Assembly (NCBI RefSeq): GCF_000174775.1 | Contig: NZ_ACLR01000120.1 | Location: 1-64,000 of the forward strand | Source of the DNA: Porphyromonas uenonis 60-3 | GTDB lineage: Bacteria > Bacteroidota > Bacteroidia > Bacteroidales > Porphyromonadaceae | Length of the DNA stretch: 64,000 nt | Reading direction: 5' to 3' | Part shown: piece after piece, positions 15,760 to 25,873 of the stretch | Layout of the letters: each line of letters starts with the position of its first letter | Position numbering within the stretch: position 1 is the first letter of the stretch | The notes under the pieces: model-generated | Told to the model about the DNA's origin: nothing | Databases searched by the model: none | Seen by the model: only the letters and a program-made list of their open reading frames with translations | Position numbers and translations under genes: made by a program

Positions 15760-17478
15760 ATGTCTCTCTGTAGATACCAGCGTCGTCAGAGTTACTCCGT
15801 ACCTATCGGTGAGGCTCGTCTAGGAGGCGAGTCGCCACTGCTCTTACAGAGCATGGCCAACGTGAGTACGATGGAGACGGATCTCTGTGTGGCACAAGCT
15901 CTACGCTGTGCCAGCGAGGGGTGCCAACTCTTTAGGTATACGGCTCAAGGTGTACGAGAGGCTACCAATTTGGGCGTAATCGCTGAGCAACTACGTGCCG
16001 AGGGGTGTCGCATGCCTCTGGTGGCGGACATACACTTTAGGAGTGAGCCTGCCTTTGAGGCGCTCAAGCATGTGGAGAAGGTGCGTATCAACCCAGGCAA
16101 CTTCCTTCATCAGAAGGCTTCGCTAGACGATGAGACTGCACGGGCAGAGATAGCAGAGGTCTTCGGACGCTTTGTTCGCGAGGCACAAGCTCGTCACCGT
16201 ACTATACGCATTGGTGTCAATCATGGCTCCCTCTCTGAGCGCATCCTAGCTCGGTATGGCAACACGCCCGAGGGAATGGTCGCCTCCTGCATGGAGTACC
16301 TAGAGGTGTGCGACAGCCTAAGGATGCGTGACGTAGTCATCTCGATGAAAGCCTCCAATGTCCTAGTCATGACGCAAGCCGTGCGCCTACTGGTGGAGCG
16401 TATGGATGCGCTAGACCTACACTATCCGCTACACCTCGGAGTCACCGAGGCGGGTGCTGGTGAGGATGGACGTGTCAAGAGCTGTATCGGCATTGCCAGC
16501 CTGCTCGTTGACGGTCTGGGCGATACGCTGAGAGTCTCTCTGAGCGAGGAGCCTGAGGCGGAGCTTCGCTTTGGCAAGAAGCTTATCGCATACATCGATC
16601 AGTTGGCCACTTTTGACCAGACCAGACCAATCTACGGAAGTCATACTTACCGCTCCGTAACTCGTAACCAAGCGCAGGGAGCTAAGGAAGAACTAGCTAA
16701 ATACCCAGCGGTGCTGACACTGGACAGCGACGGGAAAGCTCTTGACGTTGGCTTTGATGCCCGACTGGAAGAGACGCAATTAGCTTTCGCCGAGGAAAGG
16801 CAGACACTACAGGTCATCAACCTGGACACGCCAATGGATCGGCTGGTGCAGCACTTAGAGGACTTTGTAGCTCACTGGGACGGACACTCTTGGCTGGAGC
16901 TAAGAGGCGCAGAGCTGGACTATATATATAAGGTACGCTATGCCGTAGATCAACTCTCGAGAAGAGGTGCGATACCTCGCATATTGCTACACTATGCGTC
17001 CTATGCGAGAGGCTATGACGACATCTTGATCGACTGCGCTACGCAGCTCGGTTCGTTGCTTTTGGAGGGAATCGGCAATGCGGTTGCTTTTTCAGCAGTG
17101 GCTATGAGTCCTAAGGCTCGTTTGGACCTGCTCAATGGCATCCTTCAAGCGGTACGCATTAAGATGACTCACACCGAGTTCATCAGTTGTCCTGGCTGTG
17201 GGCGCACGCTCTTTGACCTTCAGCAGACGGTGGCGCAGGTTAAGCAACGACTAGCGCATCTACCTAATCTCAAGATTGGTGTGATGGGTTGCATCGTCAA
17301 TGGTCCTGGCGAAATGGCCGATGCGGACTACGGTTACGTGGGCGGTGGCGTCGGCAAGGTCGACCTATACCGAGGCCAGGAGCGACTCGTGCATGGCATC
17401 CCTTCGGCAGAAGCTGTGGATCACCTCATTGAGCTCATCAAGAGTGACGGCAAGTGGTGCGACCCGCCACAGCAATAA
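15760..17478 (+). CDS. ispG: 4-hydroxy-3-methylbut-2-enyl-diphosphate synthase IspG (GcpE), long form, 572 aa
   Basis: IspG performs the penultimate step of the MEP isoprenoid pathway with a 4Fe-4S cluster. The N-terminal TIM barrel starts near Met1 ([13 protein letters not shown]). The C-terminal cluster domain has Cys477 and Cys480 ([12 protein letters not shown]), Cys511 ([10 protein letters not shown]) and Glu518, which are the four known ligands. At 572 aa it is the long three-domain form with a central insert, as in Bacteroidota, plants and Chlamydiae. Start 15760 is chosen because a promoter lies upstream of it. ispH and ispF are also in the window. Confidence 0.95.
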   Translation: MSLCRYQRRQSYSVPIGEARLGGESPLLLQSMANVSTMETDLCVAQALRCASEGCQLFRYTAQGVREATNLGVIAEQLRAEGCRMPLVADIHFRSEPAFEALKHVEKVRINPGNFLHQKASLDDETARAEIAEVFGRFVREAQARHRTIRIGVNHGSLSERILARYGNTPEGMVASCMEYLEVCDSLRMRDVVISMKASNVLVMTQAVRLLVERMDALDLHYPLHLGVTEAGAGEDGRVKSCIGIASLLVDGLGDTLRVSLSEEPEAELRFGKKLIAYIDQLATFDQTRPIYGSHTYRSVTRNQAQGAKEELAKYPAVLTLDSDGKALDVGFDARLEETQLAFAEERQTLQVINLDTPMDRLVQHLEDFVAHWDGHSWLELRGAELDYIYKVRYAVDQLSRRGAIPRILLHYASYARGYDDILIDCATQLGSLLLEGIGNAVAFSAVAMSPKARLDLLNGILQAVRIKMTHTEFISCPGCGRTLFDLQQTVAQVKQRLAHLPNLKIGVMGCIVNGPGEMADADYGYVGGGVGKVDLYRGQERLVHGIPSAEAVDHLIELIKSDGKWCDPPQQ

Positions 17479-17498
17479 CCTTTATACCTACTCAACTC

Positions 17499-17933
17499 AT
17501 GCTTCCTATTCGGATTATCAACCGCTCTTCCTATCCCCTGCCCCAATACGCTACAGCACTCTCTGCAGGGCTAGACCTACGAGCTAACCTAGAGCAAAGC
17601 GTCTCGCTGGCACCCTTAGAGCGTCGGCTGATACCCACTGGTCTATACATGGAAATCCCCGCTGGCTACGAGGGACAGGTGCGTCCACGCAGTGGGCTGG
17701 CCATCAAGCAGGGGCTGACCGTACTCAATGCGCCTGGCACGATCGACGCAGACTATCGTGGCGAACTTCAGGTAATCCTGATCAATCTATCTCAGGAGGC
17801 AGTGGAGATAGCGCCTGGCGAGCGGATTGCTCAGCTAGTCTTCGCACACCATGAGCAGTGCGACTGGATTGAGGTCGAGAGCCTTTCGGACACTCAGCGA
17901 GGCGATGGCGGTTTTGGACATACTGGCGTATGA
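17499..17933 (+). CDS. dut: dUTP diphosphatase, 144 aa
   Basis: Dut hydrolyses dUTP to dUMP, keeping uracil out of DNA. All five trimeric dUTPase motifs are in order: [41 protein letters not shown] and the P-loop-like [10 protein letters not shown]. The longer frame from 17454 overlaps ispG; ATG 17499 (MLPIRIIN) matches the family start. It is followed by the TPR gene with a 4-bp overlap. Confidence 0.94.
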   Translation: MLPIRIINRSSYPLPQYATALSAGLDLRANLEQSVSLAPLERRLIPTGLYMEIPAGYEGQVRPRSGLAIKQGLTVLNAPGTIDADYRGELQVILINLSQEAVEIAPGERIAQLVFAHHEQCDWIEVESLSDTQRGDGGFGHTGV

Positions 17934-19693
17934 AAAGCTTCGGTCGGCAGACACTCTTACTCCTTCTCTTAGCTCTGCTAGGGCTAACCTCTGCTAAAGT
18001 CTCTGCGCAGTCCACAGAGACGAAGGAGACTGCCTACTCGCTCATTGAGGACTATGCCAATATCCTCTTCTTCGCAGGAGCGCAAGAGCCTGCCATCGGC
18101 TACCTCTACTACCTCTACGATGGCTACCCCGACCAGCAGGTTCGGACGGCTGTCCCGCTAGCCAGTTGGCTTGATCTGACAAGTCGGCAAAACGAAGCTA
18201 AAGATCTACTCAAAACTCTTTTCACCAAGCGAAGCGACCAAGCGCGCGCCAGCCAAGAGCTCGTACGCTACTACCTCACGCTCCTCTACAGTAGCGGAGA
18301 GATTGACGAGGCTGACTCGCTCTTTGCCATGCTCCCGAGGGAGGTGTCGAGCCACCCGAACATACTGCTCGTTCATCTGACCAGCCTAGCGATCCTGAAC
18401 AAGAACCAAGAGTTGATAGAGCAGATTGCACAGCTAGACACAACATTGCTCACAGACCCTCAGCAGCAAGAAGTCTACTACCGACTCGTCGCTCAGGCCT
18501 CCTCCAAGCTAGGAGACTACCAGCGCATGCTCCAAGCTGCGGAGCGTCTAGTTGCGCTTGAGCCGAGCAACCTAGGCAATCACCACACACGTCTAGAAGC
18601 GCTCAACGCACTGAGGCTAGACGATCAGATAGAGAAGGGTCTGGCGCAACTTCAGCAGACGCTCTCTCTACCCGACGCCTACATCGAGGTGACTCGAGCC
18701 GAGTTGATCGCCTCGCGCCGAGACACCAAGCAATCGGCCGACTACCTCTACCGCTATCTAGCGAGACAAGACAGCATCTCCTCTGTCTCGGCACGCATTG
18801 TCTCCATGCTACTGCCAGACTTCTCAGACATTAGCCAGATCCCGTCAGAGTTTATCCCCGCCTTGACACGCCTCGCAGAGCTAGAGCCGACCGATCCGAA
18901 ACTCTTCGCCGACCTTTATATGATTGTCTCAACACAAGAGGGGAAAGCGCAGGCGGAGCAACTGATCAAGCACTTTTACGACAACCCCAAGACCGCTTAT
19001 AGTGCGGTACTCGTGCAGGCTTCGCAGATGAAGGAGCAGGAGCGACTAGAGTACCTCACATCGGCACGCAAGCGCTACCCCGCAAACCTTCAGATACTGG
19101 CGCTCTACGCTGGCGAACTCATCGCTCAAGACCGCTTAGACGAAGCTAAGCAAGCGATCAGTAGCCAGTTAGACTGGACCAAACTCAAGACCGCCGAAGG
19201 CGTTAAGCCGACCGAAGGACTGCGTCTGCTACTCCTCTACTCTTCGCTTATCTACGAGCGACAGAAGCAGTCGGCACAGGCGCTAGAGGTCTTTGAGATA
19301 GCCGAGCGACTCTTTCCTCGAGATGCCATCTTGCTCAACAACTACGCCTACTACCTCTACACCTTATCGCCACAAGACAGTAGCCATCTAGCGAAAGCCG
19401 AGCAACTAGCCGCGACAGCTTACGGACTAGCCCCCGAAGAGGCCAACATCCTCGACACTTACGGCACGATCCTTCTAGCTCAAGGCAAAACGACCATGGC
19501 TCAACTCATGCTCTCGCAAGCGGTAGAGCGAGCCGAGCAATTAGGCAAGCCCAATGCGGGTTACATCGAGCGACTAGGCGACGCTTATCTGCAGGGTGGC
19601 GATCGGCAAGCTGCCCTCCAGCAGTGGCAACGAGCTTACCAGTTAGCCCCCACGGAGGCGCTCCAGCAGAAGATTGATGCGCTAAACCCTTAG
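17930..19693 (+). CDS. Exported tetratricopeptide repeat protein, 587 aa
   Basis: A signal peptide (residues 1-27, ending VSAQ) is followed by TPR-like helices throughout, clearest at the C-terminus ([25 protein letters not shown]). No lipobox is seen. The function is unknown. The gene order dut, TPR protein, DUF4292 lipoprotein and EnvC-like M23 protein recurs in Bacteroidales, which suggests a joint role in the cell envelope. It overlaps dut by 4 bp. Confidence 0.85.
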   Translation: MKSFGRQTLLLLLLALLGLTSAKVSAQSTETKETAYSLIEDYANILFFAGAQEPAIGYLYYLYDGYPDQQVRTAVPLASWLDLTSRQNEAKDLLKTLFTKRSDQARASQELVRYYLTLLYSSGEIDEADSLFAMLPREVSSHPNILLVHLTSLAILNKNQELIEQIAQLDTTLLTDPQQQEVYYRLVAQASSKLGDYQRMLQAAERLVALEPSNLGNHHTRLEALNALRLDDQIEKGLAQLQQTLSLPDAYIEVTRAELIASRRDTKQSADYLYRYLARQDSISSVSARIVSMLLPDFSDISQIPSEFIPALTRLAELEPTDPKLFADLYMIVSTQEGKAQAEQLIKHFYDNPKTAYSAVLVQASQMKEQERLEYLTSARKRYPANLQILALYAGELIAQDRLDEAKQAISSQLDWTKLKTAEGVKPTEGLRLLLLYSSLIYERQKQSAQALEVFEIAERLFPRDAILLNNYAYYLYTLSPQDSSHLAKAEQLAATAYGLAPEEANILDTYGTILLAQGKTTMAQLMLSQAVERAEQLGKPNAGYIERLGDAYLQGGDRQAALQQWQRAYQLAPTEALQQKIDALNP

Positions 19694-19709
19694 TTATGAT
19701 GGACAAGCA

Positions 19710-20531
19710 ATGAGACACTCCTTACCATATACCCTCCTCCTGATCAGTAGCCTGCTACTGCTCCTAGCTTGTGGCACACGCACCACTCACTCTAGCTCTC
19801 CAAAGGCACCCACAGTCGCAGACGAGGGAGGCTGCGCTCTAGGCGACTCGTGGCTTTCTGACCAAATCCTCCAGATCAGCCACACGCCCGAGCATCGCAT
19901 CGCTAATGCTGAGCTATCTCTAGGCAACTCGCAGCTATCCACACGTATAGACCTCTTTGTGGATCAGAGCGAGGGCATGATGATATCGGCTCGTCCGCTC
20001 CCCTTCATTGAGGCTCTGCGCATCTACGTGCTCCCCGACCACGTCGCTCTGTACGACATGATGCACGACGCCAAGGTCACTATCACTTACTCTGAGCTGA
20101 GCGAGCAACTTGCGGCTGAGGTCTCCTACACACTCCTGCGCGACCTGCTCCTCGGGCAGCCCACTTATCTAGCCGATAGTGAGTACAGCGTTGAGAAAGG
20201 CTCCCTCGAGGTCTCACTCCATAGCCCCAAGGGCAAGCCCTGGGTCGCCAACTATCTGGTCAATGCGCAATGCCAGCTAGGGGCTATCCGCATTGCCTCC
20301 ACAGACCAAAGCCAAAAAGGCTATCTGCAGGGACGGTACAGCTACCAGAGTGGCTCCAGCAAAGCCATTGCGACACAGCTCCTCGTCTCTACCCCTCGCA
20401 AGCGTCTCTCCATGCAGCTAAAGTATAGCAAGAGCAAAGTGCTCAGCCCAGCCCAACTACGCGAGCGCATCACCGAGCCTCGTGATGGCTATAAGACTAT
20501 GACCCTAGACGAGTTACTTAGGCTCCTTTAG
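19710..20531 (+). CDS. DUF4292 lipoprotein, 273 aa
   Basis: The N-terminus (LLLISSLLLLLACG) is a lipoprotein signal with Cys21 in the lipobox. The mature region resembles DUF4292, a LolA/LolB-like fold family in Bacteroidota, with alternating beta-type segments (NSQLSTRIDLFVDQSEGMM). A role in lipoprotein or lipid handling is only inferred from that fold. It lies 16 bp after the TPR gene and 25 bp before the EnvC-like gene. Confidence 0.8.
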   Translation: MRHSLPYTLLLISSLLLLLACGTRTTHSSSPKAPTVADEGGCALGDSWLSDQILQISHTPEHRIANAELSLGNSQLSTRIDLFVDQSEGMMISARPLPFIEALRIYVLPDHVALYDMMHDAKVTITYSELSEQLAAEVSYTLLRDLLLGQPTYLADSEYSVEKGSLEVSLHSPKGKPWVANYLVNAQCQLGAIRIASTDQSQKGYLQGRYSYQSGSSKAIATQLLVSTPRKRLSMQLKYSKSKVLSPAQLRERITEPRDGYKTMTLDELLRLL

Positions 20532-20556
20532 TTTTCACACACTTCCCCATTGATTT

Positions 20557-21858
20557 ATGTCACACCTCCGACGGTTACTCTATACCTTCTGTCTACTCAC
20601 GCTCACAGGCACTCTGCTCTTGGCACAGCAACCCAAGAAGTCCGCAGCCGTACGCAAGCTTGAGAAGCAGCGTACCGAGCTACTCAACGCTATCAAGAAG
20701 ACCGACAAAGAGATCAAGGCTCTCGGTCAGAGCCTATCCGAAAAGAACCGACAAGACAAACTTGTTCGTCAGCAGATCAAAGACCGAAGCCAAGTCATCT
20801 CACTCTTAGACCAAGAGGTCTCTCTGCTCAACGTCTCCATCGATTCGCTAGCCAGACAGATTGGTGTGCTACAGCAAGAGGAAGAGGTAAGCCGTGGACG
20901 CTATGCCCAGACACTGCGAGCACTCCAGCAGCGCCCCCGCTTTGAGGATCGGCTGCTCTTCATCCTCTCCGCCTCCAGCTTTGACGAGGGCATACGTCGT
21001 GTGCGCTACCTCTCCGCTTATGCTAGAGCGCACAAGGAGGTCGCAGCACAGCTACACGACACCCGTGAGAGACTCCAAGCGAGCCAAAACCAACTCATAG
21101 CGACCAAGCAGCAGAAAGGGACGCTCCTACAGCTACGTGCCGAGGAGCGTGTCAAGCTAGAGCAACAGCAGAAGAGCATCGCCTCCGAGGTCAAGGAGCT
21201 CTCTTCCGAACGGCAATCACTCCAGAAGAAGCTTAAGCAGCAACAACGTAAGGCAGAGCAGCTCAACCAAGCTATCCAAGATCAGATAGCTCGTGAGATA
21301 GCTGAGGCAGAGCGCAAGGCACGTGAGGAGCGTGAGCGCCTCGAGCGTGAGGCTCGTAATAAGGGGCAGAAAGTGCCCAAGCAGGCTGAGCGTCGCGCCG
21401 AGACCAAGGATGGCTATGCGATGGATGCTACCGAGCGTAAGTTGGCTAGTTCCTTTGCTGCCAACAAGGGACGGCTCCCCGCACCTGTCAAGGGGCGCTA
21501 CCGTGTCATCAGACGCTTTGGTCTCCAGCAGCACGACGACCTAGCCCTAGTGCAGACACGCAATGGCGGTATCGACATACAGGTGTCACGAGGCACCCAG
21601 GCGGTCGCCATCTTTGACGGAGTAGTCAGCAAGGTTTTCGTCGTGCCAGGCTACAACAACTCCATCATCATACGTCACGGTAACTATCTGACCGTCTATG
21701 CCAACCTGCAGAACGTCTCAGTCCGAGCAGGGCAAAAGGTCAAGACAGGTCAAGTCCTAGGCACCGTGGCGAGTGACGATGAGGGACAGTATGGAGTCAT
21801 GCAGTTCCAAGTATGGCACGAGCGCACCAAGCTCAATCCCCAAGCCTGGATAAGATAA
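20557..21858 (+). CDS. EnvC-like murein hydrolase activator with degenerate M23 domain, 433 aa
   Basis: A signal peptide (to about residue 24) precedes a long coiled coil (about 27-265, rich in K, Q and E) and a C-terminal LytM/M23 domain (about 310-433). In true M23 peptidases zinc is held by HxxxD and HxH. Here the matching segments read GGIDIQV (Asp kept, His absent), VYANL instead of YAHL, and FQVWHE instead of HFE. The zinc site therefore looks lost, as in E. coli EnvC, which activates amidases rather than cutting peptidoglycan. A role in septal cell-wall splitting is inferred. Confidence 0.85.
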   Translation: MSHLRRLLYTFCLLTLTGTLLLAQQPKKSAAVRKLEKQRTELLNAIKKTDKEIKALGQSLSEKNRQDKLVRQQIKDRSQVISLLDQEVSLLNVSIDSLARQIGVLQQEEEVSRGRYAQTLRALQQRPRFEDRLLFILSASSFDEGIRRVRYLSAYARAHKEVAAQLHDTRERLQASQNQLIATKQQKGTLLQLRAEERVKLEQQQKSIASEVKELSSERQSLQKKLKQQQRKAEQLNQAIQDQIAREIAEAERKAREERERLEREARNKGQKVPKQAERRAETKDGYAMDATERKLASSFAANKGRLPAPVKGRYRVIRRFGLQQHDDLALVQTRNGGIDIQVSRGTQAVAIFDGVVSKVFVVPGYNNSIIIRHGNYLTVYANLQNVSVRAGQKVKTGQVLGTVASDDEGQYGVMQFQVWHERTKLNPQAWIR

Positions 21859-21888
21859 AGCCACACCCTCATAAAAGCAGTTCATCCG

Positions 21889-22842
21889 ATGCAAAGAGCA
21901 GAATCCACGAGGCATCTAGTCGTTGCCATGGGAGCCTTCGATGGAGTACATCTAGGGCACCAAGCACTCATCCGCCAAGTCCTCACGATAGCCGAGCGAG
22001 ACCACTTGACCTCAGGAGTCGTTACCTTCGATCCGCACCCGCAGCTGGTGCTACACCCCGAGCGTCCCTTCCGCCTCATCACGCTAGAGCGAGAGAAGGA
22101 GCTACTCCTGCACCAGATGGGCATAGAGCGGGTCGCTGTCATCCCCTTTACAGTGTCCTTGTCACAGATGAGTGCCGAGGAGTTTCTCCGCACTTACCTC
22201 GACGAGCAGCTACATATCCACACACTCGTCGTGGGCTTTGACCACCACTTCGGTCACGACAAGGGGCTCGACTTTGCTGACTATCAGGCGATAGCGCAGC
22301 ACTACGGCATACGCTGCATACGTGGAGAAGCATATACCTTGGGAGACAGCACGAGCCAAGACCCCATCAGCTCGACCGCCATACGTCGCTGGATAGACAC
22401 TGGAGCCGTGACCGAGGCGGAGAGACAGCTAGGACACCCCTACACCATCTTGGGCAAAGTCAAAACAGGTCTTCAGATAGGGCGCAAACTGGGCTACCCG
22501 ACCGCCAATATAGAGGTACCCTCCCCCTACAAAGCGCTTCCACCCGCTGGCGTCTACATGGCACGCACGACCATTGATCCCTTTGGAGCGACACAGCAGC
22601 GAGATATACCGAGCATGCTCTACATAGGCACACGCCCCACGCTCGAGCTAGCCAAGGAAGAGACGATGATTGAGGTCTTTCTAATGGGTGGCGAGGAGTA
22701 CCACCTCTACGGTCAGGAGCTACAGATCTCCCTCTGCGATAGACTACGTCAGGAGCTACACTTCGAGAGCCTAGATGCACTGCGCAAGCAGATCACCCGC
22801 GACGAGGAGGCGGTGCGGCGCTACTTCCAGCTCTCCGACTAA
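21889..22842 (+). CDS. ribF: Bifunctional riboflavin kinase/FAD synthetase RibF, 317 aa
   Basis: RibF phosphorylates riboflavin to FMN and adenylates FMN to FAD. The N-terminal nucleotidyltransferase domain has MGAFDGVHLGHQALI (about residues 14-28) and the later SSTAIRRWI. The C-terminal kinase domain has GRKLGYPTANI and GVYMARTTI. Length is normal. It is the last gene of the run that begins at ispG and is followed by a strong terminator. Confidence 0.95.
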   Translation: MQRAESTRHLVVAMGAFDGVHLGHQALIRQVLTIAERDHLTSGVVTFDPHPQLVLHPERPFRLITLEREKELLLHQMGIERVAVIPFTVSLSQMSAEEFLRTYLDEQLHIHTLVVGFDHHFGHDKGLDFADYQAIAQHYGIRCIRGEAYTLGDSTSQDPISSTAIRRWIDTGAVTEAERQLGHPYTILGKVKTGLQIGRKLGYPTANIEVPSPYKALPPAGVYMARTTIDPFGATQQRDIPSMLYIGTRPTLELAKEETMIEVFLMGGEEYHLYGQELQISLCDRLRQELHFESLDALRKQITRDEEAVRRYFQLSD

Positions 22843-22867
22843 TCACGGTCCAAACGACCCAACCCAA

Positions 22868-22907
22868 GGGGCTGTATCGCGATGTTGCGGTACAGCCCCC
22901 TCTTTTT
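22868..22907 (+). terminator. Terminator after ribF
   Basis: A 9-bp perfect stem (GGGGCTGTA at 22868-22876, TACAGCCCC at 22891-22899) is followed by CTCTTTTT. Confidence 0.85.
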
Positions 22908-22911
22908 GCCC

Positions 22912-23030
22912 GCTAAGCTAGGTTTCACCTAGTGAAACTAAAGTTTTCCCCCCTTGGCACTAAAGTTTCATACAGGAGAAACTAGAGTTTCATTCCGAGG
23001 AAACTAGAGTTTCTTACCGAGGAAACTGTT
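22912..23030 (+). repeat. Family 1 palindrome array, locus 2 (22-bp period, 5 units)
   Basis: Units start at 22934, 22956 (degenerate left arm GGCACT), 22978, 23000 and 23022, all 22 bp apart. An additional TTTC half unit lies just before (about 22923). The intact units are GAAACTAGAGTTTC. The last half unit overlaps the -33 region of the promoter at 23029-23058. Confidence 0.88.
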
Positions 23031-23058
23031 GGCATCTCTGCACTTTTTTGTATCTTCG
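23029..23058 (+). promoter_or_regulatory. Promoter of the GIN-domain gene
   Basis: TTG (23029-23031), a 19-bp spacer and TATCTTCG (23051-23058). The array unit at 23022 abuts the -33 element. Confidence 0.65.
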
Positions 23059-23138
23059 TAGCTACAAATAGGGTGATTGGTCTCTTGATGCAAGATTGAC
23101 CTTATGAGACCAGCTCCTGCCATCCTCCTAGAATCTCT

Positions 23139-24074
23139 ATGAAACAACGCAATATATCCCTCTCTCACCTGTCCGACAGGCTCTCCGACATACCAGTCCC
23201 AGTGAGTGTACGGAGATGGCGCCAAGGCGCTATAGCTGGCGGAGTCCTCGCCTCTGGTGTAGCCGTCTCCGCTCTAGCACTACTCTACTGGTTGCGACGC
23301 CTGCGTAGCAAGAGCTACAGCTACGATACGAGGAGCTTTGACACGCTAGAGATAGGAGCGGGAGTGCAGATACAGATAAACTTTGACACCGTCTCACACG
23401 CCTCGCTCAGAGTCTCCTATCCCAACGCTCTAAGGCATCGCGTGAAGGTGCGTATGAGCAATAAGACGCTATCGATCAGCCGCCTGCCCTATCACAATCG
23501 ATGGGTGCCAAGAGAGGTCTTCGCAGAGCTCACATTGCCATCGATCAGCCAGCTACGTGTGGTCGGTGATGCTAAGGTGGTAGCAACGGGATGCAACAAG
23601 CCTGAGACATCCTTTGACCTGCTACAGATTGGTGGACAGGTAGAGGGCTTGACCATCGAAGCCAACTATGCCGAGATGCAACTACGTGGCAGTGCTAAGG
23701 CGAATCTATATCTCTCGTGCAAGCAGTCCTTCATAGGCTACAGCGGTTCACCTGAGATACGTGCTGTACTGCAGTCTGATGGGGAGACCCACATCACAGC
23801 GACTGGATCTGGGCGCGCTACACTACTAGGGCGCACCAAGACACTCTCCCTGACAGCCTCCGACCGCTCTGTCGTCGAGGCGAACACGCTAAGTGTCGAG
23901 ACGGCTGATGCGCTACTATCAGACAGTGCAGAGTGCCAGCTACATGTGACAGACCAACTCTCCTACACACTCTGCAACGAGTCAAAGCTCGGACTCATCC
24001 AGCCCCCGAAGCGGATAGCAAAATCTGATGTCCTAGACTCGGCAACACTAGAAACACTAGACGGGAAGCGCTAA
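23139..24074 (+). CDS. DUF2807 (head GIN domain) membrane-anchored protein, 311 aa
   Basis: One membrane segment (about residues 31-50) precedes a beta-solenoid-like exported domain. FDTLEIGAGVQIQINFD and the later series of short beta repeats (LRVVGDAKVVATG, LQIGGQVEGLTIEA, ITATGSGRATLLG) match the DUF2807 or GIN family, found widely in Bacteroidota and sometimes called putative adhesins. No cargo or partner is evident. It is transcribed from its own promoter next to a Family 1 array. Confidence 0.75.
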   Translation: MKQRNISLSHLSDRLSDIPVPVSVRRWRQGAIAGGVLASGVAVSALALLYWLRRLRSKSYSYDTRSFDTLEIGAGVQIQINFDTVSHASLRVSYPNALRHRVKVRMSNKTLSISRLPYHNRWVPREVFAELTLPSISQLRVVGDAKVVATGCNKPETSFDLLQIGGQVEGLTIEANYAEMQLRGSAKANLYLSCKQSFIGYSGSPEIRAVLQSDGETHITATGSGRATLLGRTKTLSLTASDRSVVEANTLSVETADALLSDSAECQLHVTDQLSYTLCNESKLGLIQPPKRIAKSDVLDSATLETLDGKR

Positions 24075-24130
24075 AGCGCATCTCGCTCCATCATATCCTA
24101 GATAACGTAATACTTTAACACTTTAATATT

Positions 24131-24853
24131 ATGACAACACCTCCTCCTTACAACCCTTCCAACGACACAGCTTCTGAGGGTCAAACCTATATGGTAGCCC
24201 CATTGGTTAGCACAGTGATGCGCAAGACCTTCGGCTGGATGGCTATGTGCCTGCTGATCACGGCACTGACTGCTATGGGCTTTGTAAATAGTGGGCTTTT
24301 CTATCATATAGCTTCATCGGGAGCGATGTGGCTACTCATCATTGCTGAGCTGGTACTGGTCTTCGTCCTCTCGGCTCGCATCAACAAGATGAGCGTGGCG
24401 ACAGCTACCATCATGCTGATAGTCTACTCAGCACTCAATGGTGTAACGCTCTCGTTCATCTTCGTGGTATACAGTCTGGGCTCCATTGCTAAGACCTTCT
24501 TTATCACCACAGGCATGTTTGGCGTGATGGCTCTCGTGGGGGCTACGACCAAGCGGGATCTATCTAAGCTGGGTTCTATCCTATTCATGGCACTGATAGG
24601 TCTCATCATCGCTTCGCTGGTCAATATCTTCCTACGCTCGAGCGGTCTAGATTGGATCATTAGCCTCATCGGAGTGGTACTCTTCACCGCTTTGACTGCT
24701 TATGATGTACAGCGCGTGAAGCAGCTAGCTGCTGAGAGTGACCTCTATGACGATACGCAGGTGGGACGGCTGGCTGTGATCAGCGCACTGTCTCTCTATC
24801 TAGACTTTATCAACCTATTCCTATACCTCTTGAGGTTCTTCGGACGCAAGTAA
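24131..24853 (+). CDS. Bax inhibitor-1/YccA family membrane protein, 240 aa
   Basis: Seven hydrophobic segments span residues 25-238. The family shape is clear: an N-terminal soluble stretch, VSTVMRKTFGWMAMCLLITA in the first segment, and the closing ALSLYLDFINLFLYLLRFFG motif. In bacteria such proteins are linked to calcium flux and membrane-protease control, but a specific role here is unknown. A 56-bp gap separates it from the GIN gene and 18 bp from porQ. Confidence 0.9.
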   Translation: MTTPPPYNPSNDTASEGQTYMVAPLVSTVMRKTFGWMAMCLLITALTAMGFVNSGLFYHIASSGAMWLLIIAELVLVFVLSARINKMSVATATIMLIVYSALNGVTLSFIFVVYSLGSIAKTFFITTGMFGVMALVGATTKRDLSKLGSILFMALIGLIIASLVNIFLRSSGLDWIISLIGVVLFTALTAYDVQRVKQLAAESDLYDDTQVGRLAVISALSLYLDFINLFLYLLRFFGRK

Positions 24854-24871
24854 CGTCTCTACTGCAGACCT

Positions 24872-25873
24872 ATGCCTCGAGCATCTCTCGGGAGTACACT
24901 ACTCCTACTACTTTTCGGCCTCCTCCCCTATACTACGGTACAGGGGCAGGAGGCGCACACTTTTGGCTTCCTGCTACAGCCTCCCTCGGCACAGTCGCTC
25001 GCTATGGGTGGCAAGGTCATCTCCTACATAGATGCGAACCCTGGGCTGGCTCTGGACAACCCCGCACTCTATGGACACGAGGTGGCGGGACGAATGTTTC
25101 TCTCCTACTTCAACTACATGCGTGGTACGCACAGTGCCAATGCGCTCTACGGACTACCTGTCGGTAAGCGTGGTGCCTGGGCGGTCGCTCTGCGCAGTAC
25201 CTACTATGGCAAGATGCAAGGGTACGACACGCAGGGGGTGGCGACGGCTCCGTTTCAAGCGATGGAGATGTCGCTCTCGGGGCTTTACAGCTACGATCTG
25301 ACCGACCGACTAAGAGGTGGCTTGGCGCTCAAGATGCTCTACGGGCAGATCGAGCGTTACTCGGCCTTTGCGCTTGTAGCTGATGCGGGGCTGAGCTACT
25401 ACCGCTCCGACTGGGGCACTTCGCTAGGTATGACCATCTCCAATGTGGGCGGTATGCTCAAGAGCTACGGGCTCTCACGTCGTATGCCACAGTGGGACAT
25501 TCGTCTCGGGATGTCGCAACGCCTGGCGCACGCGCCGATACGCTTTCACCTCACGCTACATGGTTTGACACCTTATAATATACAGACCTGGGGAGCGGGA
25601 CGGTCGACGGGCGTGCGCATAGCGAGTCACTTCGCAGGTGGTGTGGAGTTTGTCCCGTCTGAGCAGTTTTGGGTAGGCATTGGGTACAATGCGAAGCAAG
25701 CTGTGGATCTCTCGGAGCGAGGAGCTAAGAGCCTGAGTGGTCTTTCGGCTGGTGTGGGCTTTAACCAAAGGCACTACCGCCTGGCGCTCGGTGCAACCTA
25801 TTATAATCCGCAAATGTTGGGGCTGATGTTTTCATTCTCCACAACCTTTGGCAATGACAAGTATGTCTACTAA
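24872..25873 (+). CDS. porQ: Type IX secretion system protein PorQ, 333 aa
   Basis: PorQ is an outer-membrane beta-barrel protein of the type IX system, linked to attachment of cargo to the surface. A signal peptide (to about residue 25) is followed by a barrel of the PorV/FadL-like class. LLQPPSAQSLAMGGKVISYIDANPGLALDNPALYG is the usual N-terminal pattern, quoted here only to mark residues 33-70. It overlaps cmk by 11 bp. The order porQ-cmk-ispH is, as I recall, conserved in Porphyromonadaceae, which supports the name. Confidence 0.85.
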   Translation: MPRASLGSTLLLLLFGLLPYTTVQGQEAHTFGFLLQPPSAQSLAMGGKVISYIDANPGLALDNPALYGHEVAGRMFLSYFNYMRGTHSANALYGLPVGKRGAWAVALRSTYYGKMQGYDTQGVATAPFQAMEMSLSGLYSYDLTDRLRGGLALKMLYGQIERYSAFALVADAGLSYYRSDWGTSLGMTISNVGGMLKSYGLSRRMPQWDIRLGMSQRLAHAPIRFHLTLHGLTPYNIQTWGAGRSTGVRIASHFAGGVEFVPSEQFWVGIGYNAKQAVDLSERGAKSLSGLSAGVGFNQRHYRLALGATYYNPQMLGLMFSFSTTFGNDKYVY

